A stretch of 64,000 nucleotides of DNA from Galdieria partita (GCA_025991245.1 BQMJ01000044.1:62001-126000), one strand, 5' to 3'. Positions 21,333 to 32,416 are shown, counted from the stretch's first letter. Notes: generated by a model not told the origin, from the sequence alone. Numbers and translations: made by a program.

Positions 21333-22894
21333 ATGAGGGTCCACGAAGCAGCCTACGATTGGCGCGAATCCTTTGCTTCCACTCAATATGACTGTCGAGA
21401 ATCTTTAAATTCCGGCCGCGTCACAAAAGATAATTTTTGTTCCTGGAGAGGTGTGATTATGACATCTACTTCGAGTATCTACAGTAGAAAGGAAGATACA
21501 GGCCACTATGTAAATGGCAACTTGATAGGAATCAACAGTAGAGATAGCTCTGTTGCTCCTTCGGGTGCCTGTAGTGACGCGGGCTCTGATGGAAGTGAAC
21601 CTTCGTCCCAAAATTCAAATCCTTTATCAGGCAGCAGCTCGCACGTGGACTTGAACCCTCCAGTTGTGGCTGACCCGACAGCAAATAATGGGAAGGGAGA
21701 AGTAATTGTGGTGAAGGTTGGAACTTCCACTATCATGAGAGGAGAAGAAGAGGAAGGCGATATAGCTCTGAGCACCCTAGCTCTTCTAGTGGACACTCTG
21801 GTAGCTTTAAGGAAAGCGGGTTTTCATGTTGTCTTGGTAACTTCTGGAGCTGTTGGTTTGGGTTGCAAGCGTTTGGGTTTGAAGAAAAAACCAGAATCTT
21901 TAGCAGGTAGACAGGCCATGGCTGCGATAGGCCAGTCTTCCTTGATGAGAACTTATGAAGAACTTTTTGGTTACGCAAACCAACATGTTGCACAGGTTAG
22001 TATCCAAAAGTTTTTTCTGTTGAGAGATACTGAAGATAACTTGGTCAATAGCAGATTCTGTTGGCAAGAGGTGATGTTGCCAAGAGCCATCAATATTTTA
22101 ATGCTCGAAATACTCTTTTTGAATTACTAAGAATGGGCGTTATTCCTATTGTGAATGAGAATGATACCATAGCGACGGAAGAGTTGAGATTCGGTGATAA
22201 CGATAGATTATCAGCAATGGTTGCAGGTTTACTGGATGCAAAGTGGCTGTTTCTTCTCACAGATGTTGACCAAATGTATACAGCAGATCCACGTTCTGAT
22301 CCCTCTGCAGCACCTATTGATGTCGTCGAAGACATAGAGTCACTTATGGTTAATACTGGTGGCGATGGAAAAGGTGGTACTCAATGGGGTACTGGTGGAA
22401 TGGGAACGAAAGTTACCGCAGCACGTTTAGCAACTGCAGCGGAAGTTACTGTCTGTATTATGAATGGGGCCAAGCCTGAGAATATTTTGAATTTTGTTCT
22501 TCCTAATAAGGTCAAAGCTGTTGGTACTGTGTTTCTTCCTCAAAAGAAAGTTATCCGTGGCGGAAGAAAGCGTTGGATTGCCCATGGATTGAAACCTACT
22601 GGTACTATATACGTGGACGATGGTGCAGAGAGAGCAATTCTGAGGAAGAAGTCTCTTTTTGCTGCTGGAATTACGAAAGTGGAAGGAGACTTTGACGCCG
22701 AGGCTTGTGTACATGTTTGCAATTCTCGTGGAGAAGAAATTGCTCGAGGGCTTGTAAATTATTCACATGAAGAAATTGAGAAGGTCAAAGGTTTGCACAG
22801 CGATGTTCTTTTGGAAGTTTTGGGTTATGAAGGTCCTGAAGAAGTCATTCATCGACACAACTTGGTGGATGTTCCATCAGGTTGTAATGACTAA
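21333..22894 (+). CDS. proB: Glutamate 5-kinase, stand-alone, with PUA domain
   Basis: Catalyses the first step of proline synthesis, phosphorylation of glutamate. The order is a ~120-residue Ser-rich N-terminal extension, the amino-acid-kinase fold (VIVVKVGTSTI, LVTSGAVGLGCKRLG, VNENDTIATEELRFGDND, LTDVDQMYTADPR, GTGGMGTKVTAARLAT) and a C-terminal PUA domain (KKSLFAAGITKVEGDF ... RGLVNYSHEEI). This is the bacterial architecture, not the kinase-reductase fusion (P5CS) of plants and animals. One intron runs from 21996 and ends at either 22051 or 22054 (TAGCAG), so two forms differing by one Gln are possible. A second ATG at 21459 would shorten the extension. Confidence 0.93.
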
Positions 22895-23216
22895 GAATGT
22901 TTTGTAGCTTTTACAGTGTGCAATATAGAGAGTTTCGTATTATTTTGTGACAACCACTTTTTGTTTGCCGATATGGATAACAATTTTGTTCATTTTTGCC
23001 TGTTGATTTCTTTTGTGGAACACTGTTCAGTTGAAGAAATATATATTTTACAGTGCTTGATTACTCGACGTTTTAAGTGTCTCATGTGCACTGATGACAA
23101 CATCACGAAGTCTACCTTTGTGGATTTCTTTCCATATTATTTATTTTTTATGTATTGTACATGCTATAAAATGGGTAACCTTGCGTCAGTGACCATCTGA
23201 TACAAGTGAGAGAACA
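22895..23216. other. Intergenic region with TATA box
   Basis: 322 bp between two plus-strand genes. TATAAAAT at 23165-23172 lies 44 bp upstream of the next ATG. Nothing else was recognised. Confidence 0.45.
23165..23172 (+). promoter_or_regulatory. TATA box of truA-like gene
   Basis: TATAAAAT lies 44 bp upstream of the ATG at 23217. Confidence 0.5.
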
Positions 23217-24188
23217 ATGGCACGTTCACTTTTGTCTTTTACGGTTCTTCATAGAGGATGTCTGCAAAAAACTATTTACATTAGGAATCATAGACTGAAG
23301 TTTGACACGAACCCTTGCAACTGTTTCCATATTGGAAGAGGCCTGCGAACTTTTTGTTCCTCCACGAGTCGTTTGTGTAATCCAGGAACTCGTCGTATTG
23401 TCACTAAAGGTTTCCGATATCGTCTTCGAGTTGCTTATGATGGAACAGAATTTAGCGGTTGGCAATTTCAAGAAAAGAGACGTAGTGTTCAAGGTGTTTT
23501 GGAACAAGTACTCTCGAAACGGTTAAACCGGCCAGTAAGGATAGTAGGAGCAGGAAGAACAGACTCTGGTGTTCACGCTAAAGGCCAAGTCGCTCATTTT
23601 GATACCGATCCTTTCAGTGATTGTCCCTATCTGGAATATACATTGAATAGAATGTTGAGTGGAGATGTTCGAGTTTACGATTTGCAACAGAAGGAACCTG
23701 TTTCTTCGGATCCGCGAAACAACTGGCACGCTATCTTTTCTGCGAGAAAGAAAATCTATTCTTATCGCTTTTCCATAGCAAAGGAATTGGACCCGCTGGA
23801 ACGCCGTTTTCGTTTTCATTTCTATCGTCGCTGTAACTTGGAGCGCCTATATGATGCAACAAAAATATTCATAGGTACTCACGATTTTACCAGTTTTTGT
23901 TCCAGGAACACGGAAATGAAGGAAATGGAAAAGAATATGTGTCGAACTATTTATCGACTTGACATTGTTCACGAAAGTGATGACAATTATCGTTTGGAAT
24001 ACGAGTTGAACGGTGCACTGTATCGTATGATCAGAAATATTACCTCTTCGCTATTTTTCGTTGCTTCAGGAGAATTGACGTTGGATAGCTTGGAAGAAAT
24101 TCTTCATGCAAGAGATCGGAGGAGAGCACCCAAAGCTGCTCCAGCACACGGTCTTTGTTTAGAACGGGTAGTTTATGACGACTATTGA
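23217..24188 (+). CDS. truA: tRNA pseudouridine synthase, TruA family, organellar
   Basis: Makes pseudouridine in the tRNA anticodon stem-loop (positions 38-40 in bacteria). The 323-residue single-exon protein has an N-terminal extension of about 60 residues rich in Arg, Ser and Cys, fitting organelle import, then RYRLRVAYDGTEFSGWQ, SVQGVLEQVL, the catalytic Asp motif GAGRTDSGVHAKGQVAHFD, KKIYSYRFS, GTHDFTSFCSRN and MIRNITSSLFFV. The bacterial-like size and motif spacing indicate a plastid or mitochondrial enzyme rather than cytosolic PUS1 or PUS3. Plastid versus mitochondrion is not resolved. Confidence 0.92.
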   Translation: MARSLLSFTVLHRGCLQKTIYIRNHRLKFDTNPCNCFHIGRGLRTFCSSTSRLCNPGTRRIVTKGFRYRLRVAYDGTEFSGWQFQEKRRSVQGVLEQVLSKRLNRPVRIVGAGRTDSGVHAKGQVAHFDTDPFSDCPYLEYTLNRMLSGDVRVYDLQQKEPVSSDPRNNWHAIFSARKKIYSYRFSIAKELDPLERRFRFHFYRRCNLERLYDATKIFIGTHDFTSFCSRNTEMKEMEKNMCRTIYRLDIVHESDDNYRLEYELNGALYRMIRNITSSLFFVASGELTLDSLEEILHARDRRRAPKAAPAHGLCLERVVYDDY

Positions 24189-24405
24189 CTTGTTATTGAC
24201 ATTTTTTTGATTCATGGCTTTGTGTTGCCACTAAAGTTTTTTATAGAGTTAGGAGCTCTTGCCAAGTTCTTATATTGACATTGTAAGAAATATTGTTGTG
24301 ATGAACAAGAGATGTTTTCATCGAGAAAAAAATGCCCAAAATTGCGCCTTATTTCTCATATTGCTCAGAAGATTTCTTGTTGTTTGGTTGTAAGCAAAAA
24401 CATTT

Positions 24406-25495
24406 ATGGAAACAACCATTTGCGCATTATTCACTATATTTTTATCTACTGTCATCTGTTGCATGATTGTTCTTTGCCACCTTGTTGGGTTGGAAACAGA
24501 AGCTGTGTCTTCATACCGATTCCCTACCAATGGTACCAAGGTTGGTTATTTTATTGCAGCAAATCTCTTGAACAGTGAAGACATCTTTCCTCAATTCTCT
24601 CATGAGATAGTGCAATTAGCGACAATGTTAGGACGGACAAGTCATACATTCATCTCTATCTATGAAAACGGAAGCAGAGACAAGACCAAAAAATTTCTGC
24701 AGCTTCTTTCCAAAATGCTGACAGAGAAAAATATTGCTTACAAAATAGTCTGTGATTCTGCCTCTTTTTCAAACGATATCGATTCTATCAAGAGATTGGC
24801 TCTCGTACGTGATAAGGCGTTGGCTCCGTTGTTTTTTCTACATTCTTACAACCAACTCCATAAGCAAACGAAAATTATCTTTCTCAATGATATCTATTTA
24901 GATTCCTTAGAAATATATCGTCTAGTAAAGACAAGAGCCGAAAACTATGACTGGGTGTGCGGTCTGGATTTCTATCGGGGGTTCTACGACAGGTGAACTG
25001 AACAATCACTCCTTATCCCTTAGCAACTGATGTGTATTTAGGTTTGTCTCACGTGATATTCGTGGAAGAATATTCAGCAGATGGTATCCATATATCAGAG
25101 AGGAAGAAACAAAACGCCTACTTATTCAACAAGTTCCCTTACCAGTACGTTCATGTTGGAATGGAGCTGCTGTATTTTCTGCTCAGCCAGTGATTCAACA
25201 CAACTTAACCTTTTCCGGGTCACTGAATAATCAAAATGATAGTCGTTGCGGTAATCCCAGGTCAGAATGTCATATGCTTGCCTTGTCTTTCCGAAAGTAC
25301 AACTATACAAGAATTTGGATCAATCCAAAGATACTTATTAGTTACGATTCCACACATTTGAAACTACAAAAATTGATTCATCAGCATTTCCGACCGTTTT
25401 TTGGTTTTTTCAACGATATTTTGATGCATTGGTTTCAGAAGCCTTGGTTGGACGATGACGATGCTTGTCCCCAGCTGCCCATGTTGTGTTGTTGA
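24406..25495 (+). CDS. GT69 (CAP59/CMT1-type) glycosyltransferase
   Basis: A type II membrane protein with an N-terminal membrane anchor (about residues 5-27). The lumenal domain follows the fungal alpha-1,3-mannosyltransferase family CMT1/CAP59: GYFIAANLLNSEDIFP, FISIYENGSRDKT, RLALVRDKALAPLF, KIIFLNDIYLDSLEIYRLV (with the metal-binding Asp region), WVCGLDFYRGFYDR, then FVSRDIRGR, VPLPVRSCWNGAAVFSA and SECHMLALSFRK. One intron of about 49 nt starts after YD. The protein has about 345 residues. In Cryptococcus this family builds capsule and glycolipid mannose linkages; here a Golgi role in cell-wall or surface glycans is inference. Donor specificity is unknown. Confidence 0.82.
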
Positions 25496-25506
25496 ATTGA
25501 AATCGA

Positions 25507-25516
25507 AAATGGCGGG
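25507..25516 (+). promoter_or_regulatory. Possible E2F-type site
   Basis: AAATGGCGGG lies 67 bp upstream of the ATG at 25584. It is an imperfect match to the E2F/DP core but sits at the same distance as the similar motif of RAD21. Confidence 0.35.
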
Positions 25517-25583
25517 TTCATCAAACATTTCAAAATTTGGGTTATCTGAGTGGATTGATTGGCGTTGGTTCTATTGAACTGTT

Positions 25584-26596
25584 ATGGAAGAATCTACCAC
25601 TCAAGCGCCTTCTAAAAGACGTTGTTCAGTTTACGAAGTAGATGGTTTTCGGTTTCGTAGAAAGAAAAAGAGAACAACAGAGTTATCCACCGTTGAAACC
25701 ATTGAAGGGGAAGTATCTAATGCTACCGCATGTGGCCATTCAAACGACGACTTGAATAGTCCAGAACAGGGAAATAACCAAGAATCTATCCCTACAGAGT
25801 CAGTTGAAACAATTTTTGATGCACAACAAGGAGAAAATACTGAAAAGCTATATTGTGAAAGCATACCAAAAGACCAAAGCGAAGAACAAAGGCTTAAAGC
25901 TCTATGTGAAGCTATTTGGACAGAAATGTATAAAGAAGCAATAGAGTACGTAGTTGACTCGTATTCGTGGCTTTTAAACTTATACTTTTGATAGTGAAAA
26001 ATTGCCAGAGAAGGGTACTCTATTACGTATATTGGAAGATGTAAGAGTTGCATTTCTTGACCAGTTGACGTGGTATTTAGATAATCCGGAACAACGAAGT
26101 AAAACCGTTTCAGAACTGTCCAGACCCAATCCAATCAATATAGAACTTGAAGCCAAGGTCCAATCTTTGGAACGTGACCTCAATTGCTATTGTAACGAAC
26201 TTCTCGGTTGGAGCAAGGCCACATCTATCTTAGAAGAATCAACTCAAAGAGACAAGTCATACGAGTCTTCTGTTGCAATTGAAGAAAGAGCAAAGAAGAT
26301 AGCTGCTAGTTTATCTTCTCCGTATCAACCACAGTTGAAAAAGTTGATAAAGGATGCTACAGTTTCTTTGGATATCAACTTGACGGAGTTGTTAGGAATT
26401 TGCCGTACAATTCTTTCGTATCAGAATCAAACTGCAGAAAGGATCCAGGTAAGTTGCAGAAACAGGATTTGCTCTAAACACTATTACTGATACGAAACTT
26501 TAGAAGTTGAACAAATGGATCTATCATTGTTCCTTTGCAGGACTCCCAGATCTAGGCAATCCTAAGAAGCTTCTTAAAACAATGTCTTTGCAATGA
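25584..26596 (+). CDS. Coiled-coil protein, possibly kinetochore DSN1-like
   Basis: Three exons (25584-25945, 25995-26448, 26504-26596) give 302 residues in one frame. The N-terminal 90 residues are disordered, with a basic patch (VDGFRFRRKKKRT) surrounded by Thr/Glu-rich sequence. From about residue 95 the protein is almost entirely helical: KALCEAIWTEMYKEA, LEAKVQSLERDLNCYCNELL, two more heptad-rich stretches, and an end with CSFAGLPDLGNPKKLL. A basic N-terminal switch region followed by a long helical body and an LPD-type C-terminal motif recalls DSN1 of the MIS12 kinetochore complex, but no diagnostic motif proves it. An E2F-like site upstream agrees with a mitotic role. Confidence 0.6.
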
Positions 26597-26788
26597 GAGG
26601 ATTCTACGAGTCAAATGAAAATATAAAACAGATCCAAACTGAGTCTATTTCGTTTATTTTCTTCTAAGAAGAGCAAATCATCCTTGAACAAATCAAGAAG
26701 CTCAATACCATCACTCAGTAGCTGCGAAACGCTCTTCTTCCTTGTCTTGCTCTAATAAGAAATTAATTCAAGAATCAGTTGCCACAAC

Positions 26789-28721
26789 TTATTCCATCGA
26801 TAGATTGGCAGTTTTATTAACAATCTTGTTGACGGAATTGTTTTCTTGTCCTCTCTTTTCTTTGTCAACTTTGTTCGAATGCTCTCTTTTCATCAACTGC
26901 TTAACCGATGCTGGTAATTCTTCTTTCAGCTCAAAACCCTTCTCATTTGTATGTTTTTCTATTTCTCTCTTCTTCTTTTGTGCTGCCTTCTTCTTTCTAT
27001 TTCTTATCTGACTTTTGGAAATCGCTTCTTCTTCCTCATCTGATGGAATACCAACTACCGTTTTCCTTGTAGGAGTGACGGACTTATCCTGAGACTCCTT
27101 TGTTTCTTTCAACCAAGTCTTTGCATCCAATGGTCGTGGTGCTTCCTCTTCATGTAATGTCACCGAAGGTTTCTTTCCTCGAAGAGCAGGAGGTCTATAA
27201 ATATTATTTTGTCCACCACTACTCTGCGTATTCACAGTTTCACAAGGCTTCGCACTTTCAGTTATTATCGTTGGTGAGGTTGGACGATCAGGATACCCAG
27301 TTGGATCCCTGTAAAGAAATTCTATTTGGTAAAGTTCATCTTGTATTGGAAAGTTACCAAGTAAGGTTCCTTGATAACGAAATACTTTGAATCCTGTTTC
27401 CATCGTCTTTCAGTAATCATGGCACAAATCATAAGTGTTCCATCTTACCATTATCAACTCTCAATCTCGGAAAAGTAGTAGCAGCCAAAAAAAACTGCGA
27501 ATCTGGAGACCACATAAACGATGTTGTACAAGGTGCTGATGCTCTACCCAACAGCTTCCTCTCCTTTATATCCCAAAACTCCAAATCACCTGGAAGATTT
27601 CCAAAACCTCCCAAACACAGAAATCGTCCATGAGGTGAAAAGGAAATAGTATTTCTTGTGCCCGTTCCAAAGTCAAATAATGGCTCGCATAACCAGTTAA
27701 ACAATGTTGCTCGAGCTGGCATACTTCCATAAACTATAATAAACTGTTCTCCATCGGGACTCCATGAGACGTCTTGAATAGGTCCTTTTCTAGGCAAATC
27801 CACTTGCTTCAGCTCTTTTGACCTCTTTGGACATCCATAGTATAGGAACGATTCCCCATAATAACTTTTTCCACTGCTATCAGAATCTGAAGTTATCCAA
27901 CACACAAGCGCAGTTCCCTTTTTGTTCCAAAGAAACTGACAAGAGTCTGCTCGGAACATACTTTTAGTAAACACAGGAGCAGAATCATTCAACTTGTGGG
28001 CTTCCATTCTAGCAGGTTTGTTACCTTTTGAAGGAAGAAATGTAGCTACATAACAGGGATCAGATACTGGACTAACAGCAAAATGTTTCAGGTCGTTCGC
28101 AGTTATCTTCTGTATTGGAGGTTGGTTGAGTTTATGACCGTCGTAAACCAGAACCTGATTAGTGGTTGTCCGTACTGCAAGTAACTCATCACTAGTCCAT
28201 TGAACGCAGGGCCAATTATCCTGTCGAAAGTTTTTCGAGTCAAAAGATACAACTCTTGTTCCGTCCGTGGTCTTCCATATGGTAACACAACCTGGAGACT
28301 CTGGAGAGTCTGTGATGTCTTCTTGCTCTTGAAATCTCGACCAGGTTTGTATAAAAGTTCCTTTAGGAGAGAAACTTACATAAGTCACATAATTTCCAAC
28401 ACTTATGGTTTCCGTTCCCGTCTCTGTGTCAAACACTACAGCGGAAACTTGCGTCGACCCATCCACACCATACACACCCACAAGTCTCTTCCCATCACAA
28501 CTAGTAGAAAAGTTTGATTTTGGTGGTTTCAACTCCAACAGCATATTGTGTACAATATTGAAGTTACGGGACGGAACCTTGTTCTCTTCGTTGTTCTTGC
28601 TTGGACCATTGGAAGAATGTTCTCTAAGCTCATCAACCTTGTGATTTTCAACGTGCTTGGAAATACATAGTTTTCCAATACCACAATAAGTTTTTCTTCT
28701 TAGGAATATACTATGTTCCAT
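26789..28721 (-). CDS. EIF2A: Translation initiation factor eIF2A
   Basis: A WD-propeller initiation factor that can deliver Met-tRNA independently of eIF2, mainly under stress. The first exon (28721 to about 27459) encodes the nine-bladed propeller with eIF2A motifs VTYVSFSPKGTFIQTW, VQWTSDELLAVR, GPIQDVSWSPDGEQFIIVYG, SFSPHGRFLCLGGFGNLPGD and FFLAATTFPRLRVDNG. The second exon continues FKVFRYQGTLL, YPDRPTSP, NNIYRPPALRG and a Lys-rich helical tail. The frame stops at 26789; a further intron of about 70 nt could instead join a downstream exon and extend the C-terminus to about 26611, so the tail is uncertain. The start is divergent from TDH across about 60 bp. Confidence 0.9.
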
Positions 28722-28782
28722 ATTTCCAAGTCAAATTTGCAACAACATCTGCAAGAAGGAATGCATCGTGAACTCTTTGGGA

Positions 28783-30294
28783 ATGACGAGTGCTTTCTTT
28801 CGTCGATTGTATTGTCTTCCAAGAACAACTACACGTAATATTTGTTCAAAAGCATTGGAAGATACTCCCAGTTGTTTTACAGCTAGGAAAACGGCGGAGT
28901 CCTCACTGTCTTTATCACAAGATAGCCGTCCTCTTTTACGCCACGATGCATATCCTGTTGTGGAGAATACTCGTATGAAAGCACTAGTGAAAGCGGAAGC
29001 TGCCCCAGGTCTAGTATTGCGTGATGATGTGGGCATTCCATCCATTGGAAGTACCGAAGTGTTGATCAAGATCAAGAAAACTAGTATATGTGGAACTGAC
29101 TTGCATATCTTTGTATGGGATGAGTGGAGTAAACGTACAGTTCCAGTTCCTTTAACTATTGGTATTGTTGATTGCCATGTTGGTTCTCCTAATGATAACG
29201 AGTTGTTATTTGGTTAGGACATGAGTATGTTGGCCATATTGCTGCTGTAGGAAGTGAAGTTACTGGCTGGAAAGAGGGAGATCGAGTAACAGGAGAAGTA
29301 AGTGTCTTTGAAAACAATAGTTTCTGCTGATGCAATGGTTCAGGGACACATTACTTGTGGATATTGCCGAAATTGTCGAGCTGGTAAAAGGTGAAAACAA
29401 AGAGAGATTGAGAGATTATGAGTTGAACCAAAATGGGTTGTTTAGGCATCTTTGTCGGAACACTATAGGAGTGGGTGTCAATCGTCCTGGAGCGTTTGCA
29501 GAATATTTAGCACTTCCTGCAGGAAATGCCTTTCGTATTCATCCGAGCATAACAGACAACATTGCATCTTTTATGGATCCTCTTGGAAATGCAGTTCATT
29601 CTTGTCTTTCTTTTGACTTGGTTGGTGAAGATGGTATTTGTTGGCTGCCATTTTTTGTTTTATTGGCTTTTGATGCAAGTTTTTAGTATTGATTACGGGT
29701 GCAGGTCCCATTGGAATGATGTCTGCAGCTATATGCAAACATATTGGTGCTCGCTTTGTAGTTGTTACCGATATCAACGATTACCGTTTGGAGTTGGCAA
29801 AAAGTTGTGGAGCGGATGTAGCTCTTAATATTTCTAAATGCGAAGATCCGGTGGAAGAACTACGAAAGACAATGAAACAGCTGGGAATGACGGAAGGCTT
29901 TGATATTGGTTTGGAAATGTCGGGAAATGCTCACGCCTTTGCTTCGATGCTAGAAACGATGAATCATGGTGGTAGAATTTCCCTTTTGGGTAAGAGATTG
30001 TCCATAGACTAAAAGAGAGATTGAACAATGATGATGCTTATGAATAGGTATACCTCCATCACCTTTTGCTATTGATTGGAATAAAGTGGTATTCAAGGGA
30101 ATCGTAGTAAAAGGCATTTATGGAAGGAAAATGTTTGAAACTTGGTATAAAATGTCGAATATGTTGGTTGGAGGTTTGGATAAAAGAATACAACAAGTAT
30201 TGACTCATCAATTGCCTTATGATGAGTTTGAAAAGGCATTTGACTTGATTCGCAATGGAAAAAGTGGCAAAATTGTGTTGAATTGGGAAAAGTA
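28783..30294 (+). CDS. tdh: L-threonine 3-dehydrogenase
   Basis: A zinc- and NAD-dependent medium-chain dehydrogenase that converts threonine to 2-amino-3-ketobutyrate, feeding glycine and acetyl-CoA. There are six exons with introns of 46-57 nt. Motifs in order: [13 protein letters not shown] (zinc Cys), [29 protein letters not shown] (four-Cys structural zinc), [30 protein letters not shown] (Rossmann), and [12 protein letters not shown] near the end, which is typical of Tdh rather than alcohol or sorbitol dehydrogenases. The first 55 residues ([19 protein letters not shown]...) look like a mitochondrial presequence. The frame is open before the ATG at 28783, but no earlier ATG exists. Confidence 0.93.
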
Positions 30295-30381
30295 AAAGTG
30301 GATTGATTTTGGGCATTGGAGGTTGTTGGTGTGTAGTGGCGTCGTCGTCCATTGCAGAAAGTATTCAAACAACAGAAAGAG

Positions 30382-30716
30382 ATGGTAACTGACGCGAATT
30401 AAACGATAGTTTATTGCACTAAGTGGTTGTGAAAAGGCAAAACAAATCAAAGATATTAAAGAGTTTCTTCTTTTGGTACGCCGAAAAGACGCCAGATCGA
30501 TTACCATAAAAAAGAACAAAGCCAACACCAAATTCAAAGTCCGATGCAGCAGATATTTGTACACTTTGGTGGTGAAAGAAAAGGACAAAGCTAACAAATT
30601 GGAGCAAAGTCTACCACCAGGTAAGCAGAATAGAATATTCTGTCGACACAAAAGGAGCTCATAACCCGCTTTCCAATTGGTTGTATCTAGGTCTTACTTT
30701 GAAAAAGATTGAATAG
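30382..30716 (+). CDS. RPL38: 60S ribosomal protein eL38
   Basis: A small cytosolic large-subunit protein of about 70 residues. The spliced product reads [20 protein letters not shown], then [32 protein letters not shown] and LTLKKIE, a full eL38. The first coding exon is the ATG alone (30382-30384), followed by an intron of 52 nt (30385-30436). The second intron is 30621-30690. The ATG lies 88 bp after the tdh stop, so the promoter must overlap the tdh 3' end. An intron directly behind the start codon is common in ribosomal protein genes. Confidence 0.93.
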
Positions 30717-30999
30717 AAATAAAATATATATGTTGCTTGAGAACGATTTGCTTACACGAGTTGTGGCAAACATACGTTTGTCTTAGGGACTGTTGAACGT
30801 TTGCACTTGCAGTATATTCAGTATTGAGGCACACTCGTAATAACCACAGTGTTCACGTCGAGAGTAGATGTATGCTTCTTTCTGTCCATGTTGACGTATT
30901 TTACATTGTTTGTCCCCCAAAAGGCATAAGCGCCTCCCTCCTCTCTCTTCTCTTTTGGAGTGTTTCCCTTTATATGTATCTTGAATATCGTCATTGAGA
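30717..30999. other. Intergenic region
   Basis: 283 bp between RPL38 and the next plus-strand gene, with a CT-rich stretch at about 30929-30957 just upstream of the next ATG; no coding frame seen. Confidence 0.4.
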
Positions 31000-32416
31000 A
31001 TGGAAAAACCTCGGTTGATTACTTATCTCTATTCTAAAGCAACTCATTTTACGGGTTCTTGCCAATCACTGGGTTGGTTGGGTGACAAGTGTCGCAGCTT
31101 CTCTACAGCACCTTGGGTCTCGGATACTATCAACGACGAATATTTGACCTTTCCTAGAGAGACAGAGAGAAATCAGTATGCTGTCAATTGGGCTTTAGCA
31201 AAGTTGGGTGTGCCTCCAAAAGGTCAAGTTTTCTACAACACACCTGCCAGAACCATTGTGGCCAACTCTCCTGAGAAACTGTCGAGCCGTGAAAGACACG
31301 TTCTAGTTTCCAGTCAAACAACTGAACATCAGGAACTGATTTTGGGGAAAAACTTGAAACCGAGGGAATATGCAAAAGCTTTGAAAGCTGTTACTAGTAG
31401 TCTTTCACAAGCGGATAGTTTGTTTGTGTTGGATGGCGCCATTGGCTCGCACCCTCAAGCAGAAGTCCGAATAAGAACCGTAACAGATAGGTAAGTATTT
31501 GTCTTTTGGATTGTACTTGTCCAATAAGAAGAATACTAGTCCATCTGTGGCACTCTTTCTTCATCATATGTTAGAGCCTATTCCAGTGAGACCCATATCT
31601 CAGTTGAATGTTCAACTTTATAGTTATATTCATACTCGTCATATGGCAACATCAGGAATCTTTTCCTCTCCTTGTTCTTTACTAGCTACCGATCGGGGTC
31701 AATTAGTTGTAGATGGCTCAAATAATATGTATCGTTTGCTTCTATCGTTGACAGAAATGGCCTCTCAACCTCTTTTCCAGATGAGTGAAGCGTTTATTTT
31801 GAAAAGTGTTTGGAAGAATGGACGACTGATTTTGGGTCGTTTTGAAAACCCTACGAGTGGAAGTGTTGATCCTGAATGGAGTGACTATGGATATTATCAT
31901 CATATTTTAAGTAACCAAGGTTGCTCTAGAACTTTGAAGGGATATATTTTGTCTAGTGAAGCTGCAAAGAAGCAACAATCTGCAGAGTATGCGATATCAT
32001 TAGCAGGGAAATATGTAGCTCAAAGTCTTTCACCGAGACCTCCCAATCTCATTTCGTTACCTCGATATTGCGTTATAGTGAATACACATCAGAACAAGGG
32101 ACCTTTAGAAGTTTTCTCATTGACAGATGATTCAGCTGCTTTGACTTTTCTAATAGCAAGTGAGTCATTGGTTACTCAAGGATCAATCCTACCCTATGCA
32201 CAATCCTTGTTATCACTTTTGAGACGACATCAAATACCACTTTATCTCGTTTCTGGAGAAAATGCATGGCAACAAGCAGCTATGATAGATTTTGCAACCA
32301 AGAAGACGGATAAAGAGCAGCTAGTAAATACCAAAATGTTAGATGCTGCTAAGAAATATGCTCAACAAGTCTACGGTCATGAAGTCTTCCATCAAGAAAA
32401 GAATTCATCTGAATAA
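31000..32416 (+). CDS. Protein with PEPCK N-terminal-like region, no kinase P-loop
   Basis: Two exons (31000-31490, 31540-32416) give about 455 residues. The first 40 residues are basic and hydroxylated, fitting a mitochondrial presequence. Residues about 85-190 recall the N-terminal lobe of ATP-dependent phosphoenolpyruvate carboxykinase in order and spacing: ELILGKNLKPREYAKALKAV, SLFVLDGAIGSHPQAEVRIR, then SVALFLHHMLEPIPVRP. The rest shows no kinase-1 P-loop (G-x4-GKT) or metal-site motif of PEPCK; it contains repeated hydrophobic strand/helix stretches (YCVIVNTHQNKGPLEVFSL, LISLPR). Either it is a degenerate relative that has lost catalysis or the likeness is chance. No function is proposed. 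The ATG at 31000 is the first in frame. Confidence 0.6.
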
